In this document: piece after piece, positions 1-8,307 of the stretch
Numbering within the stretch: position 1 is the first letter of the stretch
Layout of the letters: each line of letters begins with the position of its first letter
Program-made: the position numbers and the translations under genes
Notes under the pieces: generated by a model
What the model was told of the DNA's origin: nothing
Databases searched by the model: none
Seen by the model: only the letters and a program-made list of their open reading frames with translations
From: Candidatus Gastranaerophilales bacterium
GTDB lineage: Bacteria > Cyanobacteriota > Vampirovibrionia > Gastranaerophilales > Gastranaerophilaceae
NCBI GenBank assembly: GCA_944323285.1
Contig: CALURV010000024.1
Location: 1-38,892, forward strand
Length of the DNA: 38,892 nucleotides
Direction of reading: 5' to 3'

Positions 1-309
1 TCTATATGGATCTATATCTGATTTTGTTATACCGGAATCTTCAACTGCTTCTCTTGCTGCAACAAGAGCATATTGTAAAAATTTATCAAGTCTTTTTGCT
101 TCTTTTGGTTCAAAATAGTCAATAGGATTAAAAACTGATTCTTTTATTTCACCGCCGATTAATACAGTATGTCCGCTCATATCTTCCATATTCTCAATTT
201 TAGAAACAGCACTTTTACCTTCTACCACACTGTCCCATAATTTTTTAGAGCCGACTCCAAATGGAGAAACCACTCCCATCCCTGTTATTACTACTCGTCT
301 TTTTGTCAT
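1..309 (-). CDS. fabF: Beta-ketoacyl-ACP synthase II, N-terminal 103 codons (cut by window edge)
   Basis: Condensing enzyme that elongates acyl-ACP with malonyl-ACP in fatty-acid synthesis. Only the N-terminus is inside the window. It begins MTKRRVVITGMGVVSPFG, the characteristic start of the KAS I/II family, and continues with the FNPIDYFEPKEAKRLDKF segment typical of FabF. The catalytic Cys-His-His residues lie beyond the window. The ATG at 309 has an AGGTG ribosome site at 316-320. It is the last visible gene of the fatty-acid operon, 86 nt after acpP; the acpP-fabF order is the usual one in bacteria. Identity is secure; the rest of the protein cannot be judged. Confidence 0.95.
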   Translation of the reverse strand, partial: MTKRRVVITGMGVVSPFGVGSKKLWDSVVEGKSAVSKIENMEDMSGHTVLIGGEIKESVFNPIDYFEPKEAKRLDKFLQYALVAAREAVEDSGITKSDIDPYR

Positions 310-395
310 TTTTTTCACCTATATTATCTTATAAAGAATGAGGAGAACTTGCATATCAAGAACCCCTCATAAATATTTAACTAATTTTTGAGCGA

Positions 396-629
396 TTATG
401 AGTTTGCTTCAATATAATTAACCGCATCTTGTACAGTTGCTATCTTTTCTGCTTCTTCATCAGGAATTTCGCATCCAAATTCTTCTTCAAATGCCATTAC
501 TAATTCAACTGTATCTAAAGAATCAGCACCTAAATCTGCTGTAAAACTAGCTTCAGGAGTAACAATGCTTTCATCAACACTTAATTGTTCTACTACAACT
601 TTTTTTACTCTCTCAAGTACGTCACTCAT
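396..629 (-). CDS. acpP: Acyl carrier protein
   Basis: Small acidic carrier that holds growing acyl chains on a 4'-phosphopantetheine arm. It is 77 aa, the normal length. The attachment motif [10 protein letters not shown] is present, with the modified serine at residue 37, followed by the acidic helix II that contacts Fab enzymes. The ATG has a GAGG ribosome site 8-10 nt upstream. It lies between fabG and fabF. The 85-nt gap upstream contains its own probable promoter (678-706), so it may be made in excess over the rest of the operon, as is usual for ACP. Confidence 0.97.
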   Translation of the reverse strand: MSDVLERVKKVVVEQLSVDESIVTPEASFTADLGADSLDTVELVMAFEEEFGCEIPDEEAEKIATVQDAVNYIEANS

Positions 630-677
630 TTTTTCTACCTCACTTTAACTAATACATTATTTTTTCATTATGAAATT

Positions 678-706
678 ATTATACTATCTACATATAATTT
701 TGCAAA
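678..706 (-). promoter_or_regulatory. Probable promoter in front of acpP
   Basis: On the minus strand a TATAAT -10 box (678-683) lies 17 nt downstream of TTTGCA (701-706, 4/6 match to the -35 consensus), in the gap between fabG and acpP. It would give acpP-fabF an extra transcript with a leader of about 40 nt. Inferred from sequence only. Confidence 0.5.
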
Positions 707-714
707 TTTGTAAA

Positions 715-1443
715 TTATATAACAAGTCCGCCATCAACACCGATTACTTGACCTGTTATATATGTAGCATCTTCTGCTAAAAATTTAACAGTTTTAGCTA
801 TATCTTCTGGTAAACCAAGTCTTTTTAATGGTATATGGTCTGTAATTTTTTCTGTGTCTAGGTCTTTTGTCATATCTGTTTGTATGAAACCTGGTGCAAT
901 GGCATTTACCCTTATATTCCTTGAACCGAGTTCTTTTGCTAATGATTTTGTAAATCCTATTAACCCTGCTTTTGCTGCAGAATAATTTGCTTGTCCTGCA
1001 TTCCCCATTATTCCTACAATGCTTGACATATTTACAACACAACCATATCTCTGTTTCATCATTAACTTAATTACAGGATTTGTCATGTAAAAGGCACTGT
1101 TCAAATTTGTATTAATAACAGCTTCCCAATTTTCTGCATTCATTCTTAAGAATAATCCATCTCTCGTTATTCCTGCATTATTTACAAGTACGTCAATTTT
1201 GCCGAAATCATTTATAACTTCCTCAACTGCTTTTTGACAAGCTTCTTTATCTGCTACATTAAACTTGTATGCTTTTGATTTTATTCCAATTGCATTTAAT
1301 TCTTCTATTGTTTTATTTGCTGCTTCATCGTTTCCAGCATAACTTATAGCAACATCATAACCTGCTTTTGCAAGTTCTATAGCACAAGCTTTCCCTATGC
1401 CTCTTGAGGCTCCTGTTACTAAAGCTACTTTATTATCTGTCAT
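715..1443 (-). CDS. fabG: 3-oxoacyl-ACP reductase
   Basis: NADPH-dependent short-chain dehydrogenase that reduces beta-ketoacyl-ACP, the first reduction of each elongation cycle. It has 242 aa, typical for FabG. Visible are the cofactor motif TGASRGIG (residues 10-17), NNAG (88-91) and the catalytic Ser141, Tyr154 and Lys158 in the SSIVG...YSAAK arrangement. The C-terminus ends with the family's TGQVIGVDGG. Its ATG overlaps the TAA of fabD by one base (TAATG), which implies translational coupling. Confidence 0.97.
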   Translation of the reverse strand: MTDNKVALVTGASRGIGKACAIELAKAGYDVAISYAGNDEAANKTIEELNAIGIKSKAYKFNVADKEACQKAVEEVINDFGKIDVLVNNAGITRDGLFLRMNAENWEAVINTNLNSAFYMTNPVIKLMMKQRYGCVVNMSSIVGIMGNAGQANYSAAKAGLIGFTKSLAKELGSRNIRVNAIAPGFIQTDMTKDLDTEKITDHIPLKRLGLPEDIAKTVKFLAEDATYITGQVIGVDGGLVI

Positions 1444-2393
1444 TATACAAGCTCCTTTTCTTTACATTTTGAAAGTTCTTCACATACTGTATTTAGTGAT
1501 TCCCAATCATAAATATTAAATGTTATTAAATTTGGATTTATTTTTTTATTTAAACCGGACAGAACTTTTCCGGGGCCTATCTCAATGAATTTATTAACAC
1601 CATTTTCTTCCATATTATTTATTGTTTGTGTCCATAATACTGAAGAGCATATTTGAACTGGTAATTTTGATTTAAAATCATTGCCTTTTGTTGTGGCATT
1701 AGCGTCTACATTTGTATAAATATTATATTTTGCATCATTGAATTTGAATTTTTCTACAAAATTAACGAACTCTTTTCCTGCATTTTCCATTAATGGTGAA
1801 TGAAATGCTCCTGATACTGCTAGTGGTAGCACCCTTTTTGCTCCGGCTTCCTTAAATAATTCTATATTATTTAAAATTTCTTCTTTATCTCCAGTTATTA
1901 CAACTTGTCCCGGTGAATTGAAATTGGCTACATATACATTTTTTAATTTATTTGTTAATTCAATTACTGTATTATTATCTAAACCTAATACAGCGGCCAT
2001 TGTCCCTGTTGTATTTTCTGCAGCTTCATTCATAAGATTAGCTCTTTTTGATATTAGAAGCATTACACTTTCTAAATCAACAACTCCCGCACTATATATA
2101 GCAGCATATTCCCCTAAACTGTGTCCTGCTGCACAGTATATATCAATATTGCATTTTTCTCTAAAGGCTTCTAATGCTGCAATTGATACTGTTAAAATGC
2201 AAGGTTGTGAATTTTTCGTTTTCATTAAATCTTCTTCACTTCCGTTAAAACATAAATCGGAAATGCTATATCCTAAAACTTTATCGGCTGTATCAAAAAC
2301 TTTTCTTGCTGCCTGCGAGTTTTCATATAAATCTTTTCCCATCCCAACTTTTTGGGCACCTTGTCCCGGAAAAATTAATGCAATTTTATTCAT
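1443..2393 (-). CDS. fabD: Malonyl-CoA:ACP transacylase
   Basis: Transfers malonyl from CoA to ACP to supply extender units for FabH and FabF. It has 316 aa. Motifs are FPGQGAQ (8-14), the nucleophile elbow GHSLGEY with Ser92, and the catalytic His198 in GAFHSPLM. The start codon overlaps the fabH stop by one base and the stop overlaps the fabG start by one base, so fabH, fabD and fabG are chained by two TAATG junctions. Confidence 0.97.
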   Translation of the reverse strand: MNKIALIFPGQGAQKVGMGKDLYENSQAARKVFDTADKVLGYSISDLCFNGSEEDLMKTKNSQPCILTVSIAALEAFREKCNIDIYCAAGHSLGEYAAIYSAGVVDLESVMLLISKRANLMNEAAENTTGTMAAVLGLDNNTVIELTNKLKNVYVANFNSPGQVVITGDKEEILNNIELFKEAGAKRVLPLAVSGAFHSPLMENAGKEFVNFVEKFKFNDAKYNIYTNVDANATTKGNDFKSKLPVQICSSVLWTQTINNMEENGVNKFIEIGPGKVLSGLNKKINPNLITFNIYDWESLNTVCEELSKCKEKELV

Positions 2394-3391
2394 TAGGCAA
2401 TACCTTCTCTTAATTTAACAACTGTTGTCCCTACTGTCATACCTGCACCAAAACCTGTTAATATTGCACTGCATGGTAATTTTATTGTACCTTTTTCAAT
2501 AGCTTCTACTAATGCTATTGGTATTGAAGCTGCAGACGTATTTGCATATTCTTGAATATTTGATATTACATGACTTGGAGCAAAATCTAACCTTTTCTCT
2601 AATGCTTCTATAATTCTTAAATTTGCCTGATGTGGTACTAGGTAGTCAATTTCATTCATTTTTAAGCCGGATTTTGCTACACATTCTTCTATGTATCCCG
2701 GAAGTTTTGTTACTACGTATTTATATACTTCTTTTCCATCCATTTTTACAAACATTTTTTCTTCTTCATTAGGCTCAACTAATGGACAATTTTTACCGGG
2801 AATAGGCATTTTTATAAAATCACCTAAGTTGCCTTCTGCTTTTAAATCTATTGCAAGTATATCATCTTGACCATCGTCAGATACTGTTAATACCATTGCA
2901 CCCGCTCCGTCTCCAAATAATACGCAGGTAGTCCTGTCTGTCCAGTCTAAACATCTTGATACAGCATCAGTCGCAACTATTAATACAGTCTTGGCTGAGT
3001 TCGATTTGATAAATGCTCTTGCTATTCCCATTCCATATATTAAACCTGAACATGCTGCTGTAATATCAAAACAAGCCGCATTTATTGCTCCTATTGCTGC
3101 TTGTATTTCACAGGCACTTGACGGATAAGCATGAGTTTCAACGCTTGCTGCCGCTATTATTAAATCAATTTCTTCTACATCAATTTTTGATTTTGCTAAT
3201 GCTTTTTCAGCTGCTTTAATTCCCATTTCAACAGCTGTTTCATTCCCGGATAGTACGTGTCTCCTTTCTATACCGGTTCTTGTTCTTATCCATTCATCTG
3301 ATGTGTCTATTATTTTAGTTAAGTCATCGTTTGTTATAACTGCTTCTGGTACATTAAAGCCAATACCGGCTATTTTTACCGGAATATTCAT
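2393..3391 (-). CDS. fabH: Beta-ketoacyl-ACP synthase III
   Basis: Condenses a short acyl-CoA primer with malonyl-ACP to initiate fatty-acid synthesis. The protein has 332 aa, starting MNIPVKIAGIGFNVPE. The same frame stays open to 3505, but the extra 38 codons lie inside plsX and have no family similarity. The ATG at 3391 has a GGGGAGA ribosome site and follows the plsX stop by 2 nt, so I use it. The active-site Cys114 is in TAACSGL, with His in VPHQANLR and Asn in EYANTSAAS. TRTGIERRH near residue 40 is also family-typical. Confidence 0.96.
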   Translation of the reverse strand: MNIPVKIAGIGFNVPEAVITNDDLTKIIDTSDEWIRTRTGIERRHVLSGNETAVEMGIKAAEKALAKSKIDVEEIDLIIAAASVETHAYPSSACEIQAAIGAINAACFDITAACSGLIYGMGIARAFIKSNSAKTVLIVATDAVSRCLDWTDRTTCVLFGDGAGAMVLTVSDDGQDDILAIDLKAEGNLGDFIKMPIPGKNCPLVEPNEEEKMFVKMDGKEVYKYVVTKLPGYIEECVAKSGLKMNEIDYLVPHQANLRIIEALEKRLDFAPSHVISNIQEYANTSAASIPIALVEAIEKGTIKLPCSAILTGFGAGMTVGTTVVKLREGIA

Positions 3392-3393
3392 TT

Positions 3394-4455
3394 CTATATC
3401 TCCCCGTAATATGATGCTATTTTTTTGTTTACTCCTGCTTCTACTGCATTGTATGCTACTTTTACTGCATTTTTTATTGCATATGCAGAAGAACGTCCAT
3501 GGCATATAACTGTTATTCCTTTTACTCCAAGTAGTAATGCTCCGCCAAATTCTTCATAATTAATTTTTACATATATTCTTTTTAATATCGGACGCACTAA
3601 TAATCCTACTAGTTTTGAGAAAATATCATGATAAAACTCTTGTTTTATCATATAAAATAACATTCTTGCAACACCTTCTATTGTCTTTAAAGTTACATTC
3701 CCTACAAAACCATCACATACTATTACATCACAATTCCCTAAGAATATTTCTTTTCCCTCGGCATTTCCAATAAAGTTTAATTCATCTTTATTCTCATCGA
3801 AAAGTTTATATGTATCTTTTGCTAATTCATCACCTTTACCTGCTTCTTCACCAATATTCAAAAGTGCTATCCTTGGATTATTAATTCCAAGAACTGATTT
3901 AGCATAAGTTGAACCCATTAATCCAAATTGATAAAGCATTTCTGGTGTACAGTCTGTATTGGCACCCGAATCAATTAAAACTAATGGTCCCTTCATTGTT
4001 GGTATTACTGTTGCTATTGCAGGTCTTTCAATGCCATGTAATCTTCCCAGTCCAAATAGGCTTGCTCCCATTGCAGCTCCTGTTGAACCTGCCGCTACTA
4101 CTGCATCCGAACTTCCTGTTACAACAGCATTAACTGCTAGTACTATTGATGAATTCTTCTTTTTTCTTATAGCTTGGCCAGGTGCTTCTCCCATTTCTAT
4201 TACTTCTGAAGCATGGGTCTTTTTTATATCTAAATTTTTTGTATTTACTTTTATTCTCTTTGGTGGAAATATTCCCCCTCCTACACTACATAATATTCCT
4301 TCTTGATCTATTCTATCAAGTTCTCTTTCTATATCATATAGCTTTCCGACAAGTTCTATGGGAATATTATATTCCATTGCCGCCCATACAGCTCCTTCTA
4401 CAATTGCTTTTGGAGCATTATCTCCTCCCATTGCATCTATAGCTATCCTAGTCAT
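3394..4455 (-). CDS. plsX: Phosphate acyltransferase PlsX
   Basis: Makes acyl-phosphate from acyl-ACP and phosphate, the first step of the PlsX/PlsY route to phosphatidic acid; a peripheral membrane enzyme. It has 353 aa and starts MTRIAIDAMGGDNAPKAIVE, the family signature. Further conserved blocks are GSTGAAMGASLFGLGRLHGI, the IDSGANTDCTPEMLYQF block and CDGFVGNVTLKTIEG. It sits between rpmF and fabH, the rpmF-plsX-fabH order common in bacteria that couples ribosome and lipid synthesis. Confidence 0.96.
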   Translation of the reverse strand: MTRIAIDAMGGDNAPKAIVEGAVWAAMEYNIPIELVGKLYDIERELDRIDQEGILCSVGGGIFPPKRIKVNTKNLDIKKTHASEVIEMGEAPGQAIRKKKNSSIVLAVNAVVTGSSDAVVAAGSTGAAMGASLFGLGRLHGIERPAIATVIPTMKGPLVLIDSGANTDCTPEMLYQFGLMGSTYAKSVLGINNPRIALLNIGEEAGKGDELAKDTYKLFDENKDELNFIGNAEGKEIFLGNCDVIVCDGFVGNVTLKTIEGVARMLFYMIKQEFYHDIFSKLVGLLVRPILKRIYVKINYEEFGGALLLGVKGITVICHGRSSAYAIKNAVKVAYNAVEAGVNKKIASYYGEI

Positions 4456-4487
4456 ACTATTCTATATCCCCATTTTTTCTTTTTTAT

Positions 4488-4694
4488 CTATTCTGATTCT
4501 TTTTCCGTAGTTGCTTTTACTGCTTTATTGCTTACTACTTTTCCTTTATATGTGCCACATTCTGTACATACAGTATGGGTTAATACAGTTGCTCCGCAAC
4601 TTGGACATATTGTTGTTTCTGGTACTGTTCCCTTCCAATTTGCTCTTCTATGTCCTTGTGCTGATTTACCTGTTCTTTTCTTTGGTACTGCCAT
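4488..4694 (-). CDS. rpmF: 50S ribosomal protein L32
   Basis: Zinc-ribbon protein of the large ribosomal subunit. The 68-aa sequence begins MAVPKKRTGKSAQGHRRANW, the standard L32 start. It carries two cysteine pairs (C30-x2-C33 and C43-x2-C46) that form the zinc site, so this is the zinc-binding C+ form. It starts 2 nt after the yceD stop, and plsX follows after 32 nt. The arrangement is the widespread yceD-rpmF-plsX order. Confidence 0.97.
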   Translation of the reverse strand: MAVPKKRTGKSAQGHRRANWKGTVPETTICPSCGATVLTHTVCTECGTYKGKVVSNKAVKATTEKESE

Positions 4695-4696
4695 AA

Positions 4697-5191
4697 TTAC
4701 TTATCCTTTTCTATTTTTATATTTTTGAATATCTCTAATCTTGGATCCGTTTTTTTAGTGTTTAAATATTCACTAAGTTTTTCGTCTCCTTTACAATTTA
4801 TATCACAAACAATTTTATTTGGTATATGTAATATTACACATTGATAAATAAAATCTGTTATATCTATTTCATTACTTCCATTTAAATCTTCTGTAAAGTT
4901 GTTTGATTTTACCTCGTATTCTGCATTACATCCATTATTTAGATTATATCTTGTATATGCTTCTTTTACATCAAAATCTAATACTTTTGTAAAGTCTTTT
5001 AAACACATATCACATGTAAGATTAACTTCAGCATGTATTCTTCCGGTTAATAGTATGGTTGTATTCAAAACTTTTATTTCTATTTCTGCATTAACCGGTT
5101 TTTCTTTATTAAATTCTTCTATTATTTCTGAAAAATTTAATATATCTTTTTGGTTTTCTTTTTTTTCTATTTCGGAAATTAAAATATTCAT
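4697..5191 (-). CDS. yceD: DUF177/YceD family protein
   Basis: Member of the DUF177 (YceD) family, nearly always encoded next to rpmF. In plants and E. coli family members have been tied to 23S rRNA accumulation, so a ribosome-assembly role is likely but not shown here. The 164-aa protein has the family cysteines C60-x2-C63 (CDMC) and C129-x3-C133 (CDINCKG) and ends in the typical DPRLEIFKNI tail. The ATG lacks a Shine-Dalgarno site, and its -10 box lies only 8 nt upstream, so translation probably begins on a leaderless mRNA. It opens the fatty-acid operon. Confidence 0.9.
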   Translation of the reverse strand: MNILISEIEKKENQKDILNFSEIIEEFNKEKPVNAEIEIKVLNTTILLTGRIHAEVNLTCDMCLKDFTKVLDFDVKEAYTRYNLNNGCNAEYEVKSNNFTEDLNGSNEIDITDFIYQCVILHIPNKIVCDINCKGDEKLSEYLNTKKTDPRLEIFKNIKIEKDK

Positions 5192-5199
5192 TAATACTT

Positions 5200-5227
5200 A
5201 TTTTAAATTGAAGATGTATTTTGTCAA
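5200..5227 (-). promoter_or_regulatory. Strong promoter of the yceD-rpmF-plsX-fab operon
   Basis: On the minus strand a perfect TTGACA (5222-5227) is spaced 16 nt from TAAAAT (5200-5205, 5/6 match). The start codon of yceD is at 5191, so the transcript should begin within 0-3 nt of the ATG. It lies directly behind the terminator of the upstream gene pair. Confidence 0.75.
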
Positions 5228-5231
5228 ACTT

Positions 5232-5256
5232 AAAAGGAGACATTATGTCTCCTTTT
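5232..5256 (-). terminator. Intrinsic terminator after the coiled-coil gene pair
   Basis: Eleven-base-pair perfect stem (AAAAGGAGACA at 5232-5242, TGTCTCCTTTT at 5246-5256) with a 3-nt loop. It lies 30 nt downstream of the stop at 5286 and just upstream of the -35 box of the next operon. The U tract is 4 nt on the minus strand and 6 nt on the plus strand. Confidence 0.75.
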
Positions 5257-5285
5257 TTATAATATATTCTAACCAGTTAATTTAT

Positions 5286-5621
5286 TTATGCTACTTTATA
5301 TGAGAATGAACGTTGGATATTTTGTTGTAGCATTTGATCTGCCGATTGTAATTCTGTATTTGCAGCTTGAAGTTGTGCTTGATACTTTTGTATTTTTATA
5401 TCGAGTTGTTTTTCAAAATTTTCCAACTCTGATTTTCTCGCTTCTAACTTTTTTACAGCTGGAGAATCAGTATTCCCTATATCACTAATTTGCGATGATA
5501 ATTGTGTTATTTTATCTGTTAAATTTAACTTTTGAGTTGTTATGTCATTTATCTTTGTCTCGATTGAATTGACATAATTCGTAAGATATAGTTTTCTGTT
5601 AAATGATACTAAAAAACCCAT
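5286..5621 (-). CDS. Small coiled-coil protein of unknown function
   Basis: I do not recognise this 111-aa protein. From about residue 20 to 105 it is almost entirely predicted helix with heptad-like spacing (segments such as IETKINDITTQKLNLTDKI and LEARKSELENFEKQLDIKI) and many Gln, Lys and Glu. There is no signal peptide or membrane segment. A break around GNTDSPAV (residues 49-56) would allow a helical hairpin. The ATG has an AAGGTAG site that overlaps the stop of the preceding gene, so the two are translationally linked. The ending QNIQRSFSYKVA looks specific. Export-chaperone, filament or structural roles are possible, but nothing decides between them. Confidence 0.75.
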   Translation of the reverse strand: MGFLVSFNRKLYLTNYVNSIETKINDITTQKLNLTDKITQLSSQISDIGNTDSPAVKKLEARKSELENFEKQLDIKIQKYQAQLQAANTELQSADQMLQQNIQRSFSYKVA

Positions 5622-5625
5622 TTTG

Positions 5626-5910
5626 CTACCTTGTTTGGTTTAGTGATCTTCCTCTTAAAAATACATGTTCTGAATTCTGTGCCAGAATTAGTTCTGTCTT
5701 TTTAAGCTTGTATTTTTCATAATTTATTCGGTTTTCTATTTTCTCTAACTTCTGCTTTACTGTCATTAATTCTTTTATTGTTGTAATTGACTGAGTAATA
5801 AACATTTTTATTGGATTCTTTTTCTTTAAAAAGGCTTTTGTGAAGTTGAGAAAATTTTTTAACCTACTTATATGAAGTTGTAGTTTTGCAGCTGCGGTTT
5901 GTTTTGCCAC
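5626..5910 (-). CDS. Small basic coiled-coil protein of unknown function
   Basis: This 94-aa protein is not recognised. It is lysine-rich, with a helical stretch around residues 50-80 (VKQKLEKIENRINYEKYKL) and no membrane segment. It uses a GTG start supported by a strong AAAGGAG ribosome site 7 nt upstream; no ATG lies nearby. It is the first gene of a two-gene unit ended by the terminator at 5232-5256. Its companion is also coiled-coil, so the two may form a heteromer (inference). Confidence 0.7.
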   Translation of the reverse strand: MAKQTAAAKLQLHISRLKNFLNFTKAFLKKKNPIKMFITQSITTIKELMTVKQKLEKIENRINYEKYKLKKTELILAQNSEHVFLRGRSLNQTR

Positions 5911-6146
5911 TAAAATTCTCCTTTGCTGACAAGACTACATGAATACTAAAACATTTCATTCTTTTTTATTGCCTTTTTATTAATATTCATTATGCCTTGT
6001 TTTTTTTTATCAAAATATACTATTTCTTAGTATTAATATCGGTTTTTTACTTTTTTTTCTTTAATATTTTATTTTTTTTTATAAAAAAAAATTTACATTT
6101 TTTTACAAAAATGTAAACATAAATTTATTTTTTTGATTAAAATTTT
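5911..6146. other. 236-bp very AT-rich intergenic region
   Basis: No gene seen. It holds the terminator of the uridine-kinase-like gene (6083-6117) and then about 170 bp of T-rich sequence that should include the promoter of the coiled-coil pair. I could not pick a single convincing -35/-10 pair. Confidence 0.6.
6083..6117 (-). terminator. AT-rich intrinsic terminator after the kinase-like gene
   Basis: Perfect 11-bp stem (TTTACATTTTT at 6092-6102, AAAAATGTAAA at 6107-6117), 4-nt loop, followed on the minus strand by nine U (6083-6091). It is 29 nt past the stop at 6147. The stem is weak in GC but the U tract is long. Confidence 0.65.
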
Positions 6147-7004
6147 TTACTTATAAAAATTTATTATATCATTAATCATATTAATTATTTTAGTTGTTAT
6201 TTCTTCAATATACTCAGCAGATGTTAGTCCATTAATTACAATATCTGCATTCTGCATTGTTGGGCGTATATATATTTGTGCAGTTGTATTTACATCATTA
6301 AATTGGTGTTCAGCTGCAGCTCCTGTTTTGCCTCTTAATATTGCGCGTGTAAACCAGCGTTCCTTTATTTTCTCAAAAGGGGTAAATACATATACTTTTA
6401 TATCAAATAAGTCAACAAGTTCTTCGCCTAATACATATAAACCTTCAGCTAAAATCGCTTTTGTAGGATTTTTATATGCTCTATTTGGTATACTTTCACA
6501 AGTTACAAAGTCATATTCAGGAGCATTTACTCCGCATCCGTTTTTTAGACTGATTAAATGAGCTCTCATTAAGCTTAAATTGATTGCATCAGGTTTATCA
6601 AAACTAAATCCGGTTTTATATAAATTTTCATAACTTCCGGCTTCTTTCAACAGTTCTGATGTATCTTTATAATAATCGTCACAACATAATGATGTATATG
6701 TTTCGTTATATAATTTTTTTCTTAACGCTTTTGATACATAATTTACTAATGTTGTTTTTCCTGATGCGGATTCTCCTGTTATTCCTATTAGATAATTTCT
6801 TTGTTTATTATTTAAGAATTCCTTTACTGTTTTGATTATTAATTTCTCATTTACTGACAAAAATAAAGGTTGTTTTTGTTGCCTATCTTCATCTAATATT
6901 TCTTTAATACCATCTATTATTTTAAAAATTACAATGCTTTTATCGTCATAGTTATTTGGATTATTTTTATAACTCTCTTTCTCTATGAGGCTTTCGCTTG
7001 TCAT
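6147..7004 (-). CDS. Uridine-kinase/phosphoribulokinase-like P-loop kinase
   Basis: P-loop kinase of the uridine kinase/PRK superfamily, predicted to phosphorylate a small hydroxyl substrate, perhaps a nucleoside. It has 285 aa from the ATG at 7004, which has a GGAG site 6 nt upstream. An in-frame GTG at 7016 overlaps that site and is rejected. The Walker A motif is GESASGKTT (residues 77-85). Further superfamily features are the CCDDYY acidic segment, FDKPDAINL (compare YDFDHPDAF of Udk), PEYDF and AEGLYVL. About 70 residues precede the P-loop, a longer lead than in standard Udk, so substrate specificity is uncertain. Confidence 0.75.
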   Translation of the reverse strand: MTSESLIEKESYKNNPNNYDDKSIVIFKIIDGIKEILDEDRQQKQPLFLSVNEKLIIKTVKEFLNNKQRNYLIGITGESASGKTTLVNYVSKALRKKLYNETYTSLCCDDYYKDTSELLKEAGSYENLYKTGFSFDKPDAINLSLMRAHLISLKNGCGVNAPEYDFVTCESIPNRAYKNPTKAILAEGLYVLGEELVDLFDIKVYVFTPFEKIKERWFTRAILRGKTGAAAEHQFNDVNTTAQIYIRPTMQNADIVINGLTSAEYIEEITTKIINMINDIINFYK

Positions 7005-7080
7005 TTTTATCTCCACTCTTTAATATTTTATTCATATAAACACTAATTATAAAATAATTTGTTAGATTGTGTTTATATTT

Positions 7081-8289
7081 TTAAAAATTATTACAAAAGT
7101 TTGTAATATATATTTTTAGTTCATTTATTCGTTCTTTTAATATATTTTCTACAAACTCAATTCTTGAAATAATTTGTTTTTCATTATCAACTTTTTTCTT
7201 TATAAAAAATAGTTTTTTGGCGTTTATTTTTAATATGTCTTTTAAATCATTAATCTGCGTATAAAAATATTTATCTATATACTCAGTTTTTTGTGGCATC
7301 TCTGATAAAATATCATTAATAATAAAAAGTGCTTTATCTATGTTACCTTCTTTTATATGTTTTTTGTATGTCAGTAATTTCTCTAATATTTCTTTATAAT
7401 ACTCTATTATTATTTTCTTTTTTTCAGGAAGAATTTTACATAAATATTTTTTTGTATCATTATAACCTTTTTCAATTAATTCATTTTTAATGTTTTTATC
7501 TATAGTAAAATCGAATAAAATAATGTCTTTTGTGTCTATTACTATATAATCATATCTATCATTTGAATGGTTCATATTAAATACATTTTCAGTAGATAAA
7601 TACCAAATTGTATTAATTATTGAACTTACATAATCCATTGGATTCTTTATATCTCTTTCTTTTCTTGAACCTTCCAGTCTGAATTCTAAAATTCTTGAAT
7701 TTGAATTATCTAATGAATTATATACTTTCCAAGCCGGCCAGCTTTTTATTAAATCACCATCAACTAATATTGCATCACCAATATTTATTGGCTTCATTAA
7801 TCCGGGTAGACTCGCAGATGCTCTTACTGCAAATGCAATTTCTTCTTCAGGGGTTGATTCTTTTGAAAATATATATGGAGTATTAGTGTTTAAATCTATA
7901 GTTAATATATGTAGATTTTTACTTATATCTTTAAATTTTACGGGTTTATTACTTCCTTTTTTATAATTTTCTCCATAGAATTTTTTCTCAATTTTTTCTC
8001 TTAACCATTCTAAGAATATTTCCCCTTTGCTTATTGATATATCTGTTGTAAATATTGATATATTTAAATCCCTGAACATGTTTAGATTAAAGTCAAAAAA
8101 CAAATCTTTTATTTCTTCTTCACTGTATCCAATTGCATATAAAGCTGCAAATACGGCACCTACAGAAGAGCCGGCAATAGAATTTAGTTCAATATTAAAT
8201 TCTTTTAGTGCTTTTATTGCACCAACATAGCACATTCCTCGAATGCCGCCTCCTCCAAATATACAATTATATTTTATATTATTTGTCAT
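7081..8289 (-). CDS. Patatin-like phospholipase
   Basis: Cytosolic or membrane-associated lipid acyl hydrolase of the patatin family. It has 402 aa. The oxyanion-hole loop GGGIRG (13-18), nucleophile elbow GSSVG with Ser42 and catalytic Asp177 in VDGDL are all present, so the Ser-Asp dyad is intact; the third residue of the usual DG[GA] motif is Asp here. The patatin domain covers about residues 8-270. The last 130 residues are lysine-rich and helical with no recognised domain. There is no signal peptide. The ribosome site AAGGAA is 5 nt before the ATG. The gene begins 18 nt after the pnp terminator, so it depends on read-through or on a promoter overlapping that terminator. Confidence 0.88.
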   Translation of the reverse strand: MTNNIKYNCIFGGGGIRGMCYVGAIKALKEFNIELNSIAGSSVGAVFAALYAIGYSEEEIKDLFFDFNLNMFRDLNISIFTTDISISKGEIFLEWLREKIEKKFYGENYKKGSNKPVKFKDISKNLHILTIDLNTNTPYIFSKESTPEEEIAFAVRASASLPGLMKPINIGDAILVDGDLIKSWPAWKVYNSLDNSNSRILEFRLEGSRKERDIKNPMDYVSSIINTIWYLSTENVFNMNHSNDRYDYIVIDTKDIILFDFTIDKNIKNELIEKGYNDTKKYLCKILPEKKKIIIEYYKEILEKLLTYKKHIKEGNIDKALFIINDILSEMPQKTEYIDKYFYTQINDLKDILKINAKKLFFIKKKVDNEKQIISRIEFVENILKERINELKIYITNFCNNF

Positions 8290-8307
8290 TTAATTCCTTT
8301 TATATAT

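Noticed and set aside
1918..2418. 166-codon plus-strand reading frame opposite fabD
   Set aside because: It is antisense to a secure fabD with intact motifs and has no supporting signals.
3392..3505. Extended start of fabH
   Set aside because: The added 38 codons are read out of frame inside plsX, and the ATG at 3391 has a strong ribosome site and the correct family start.
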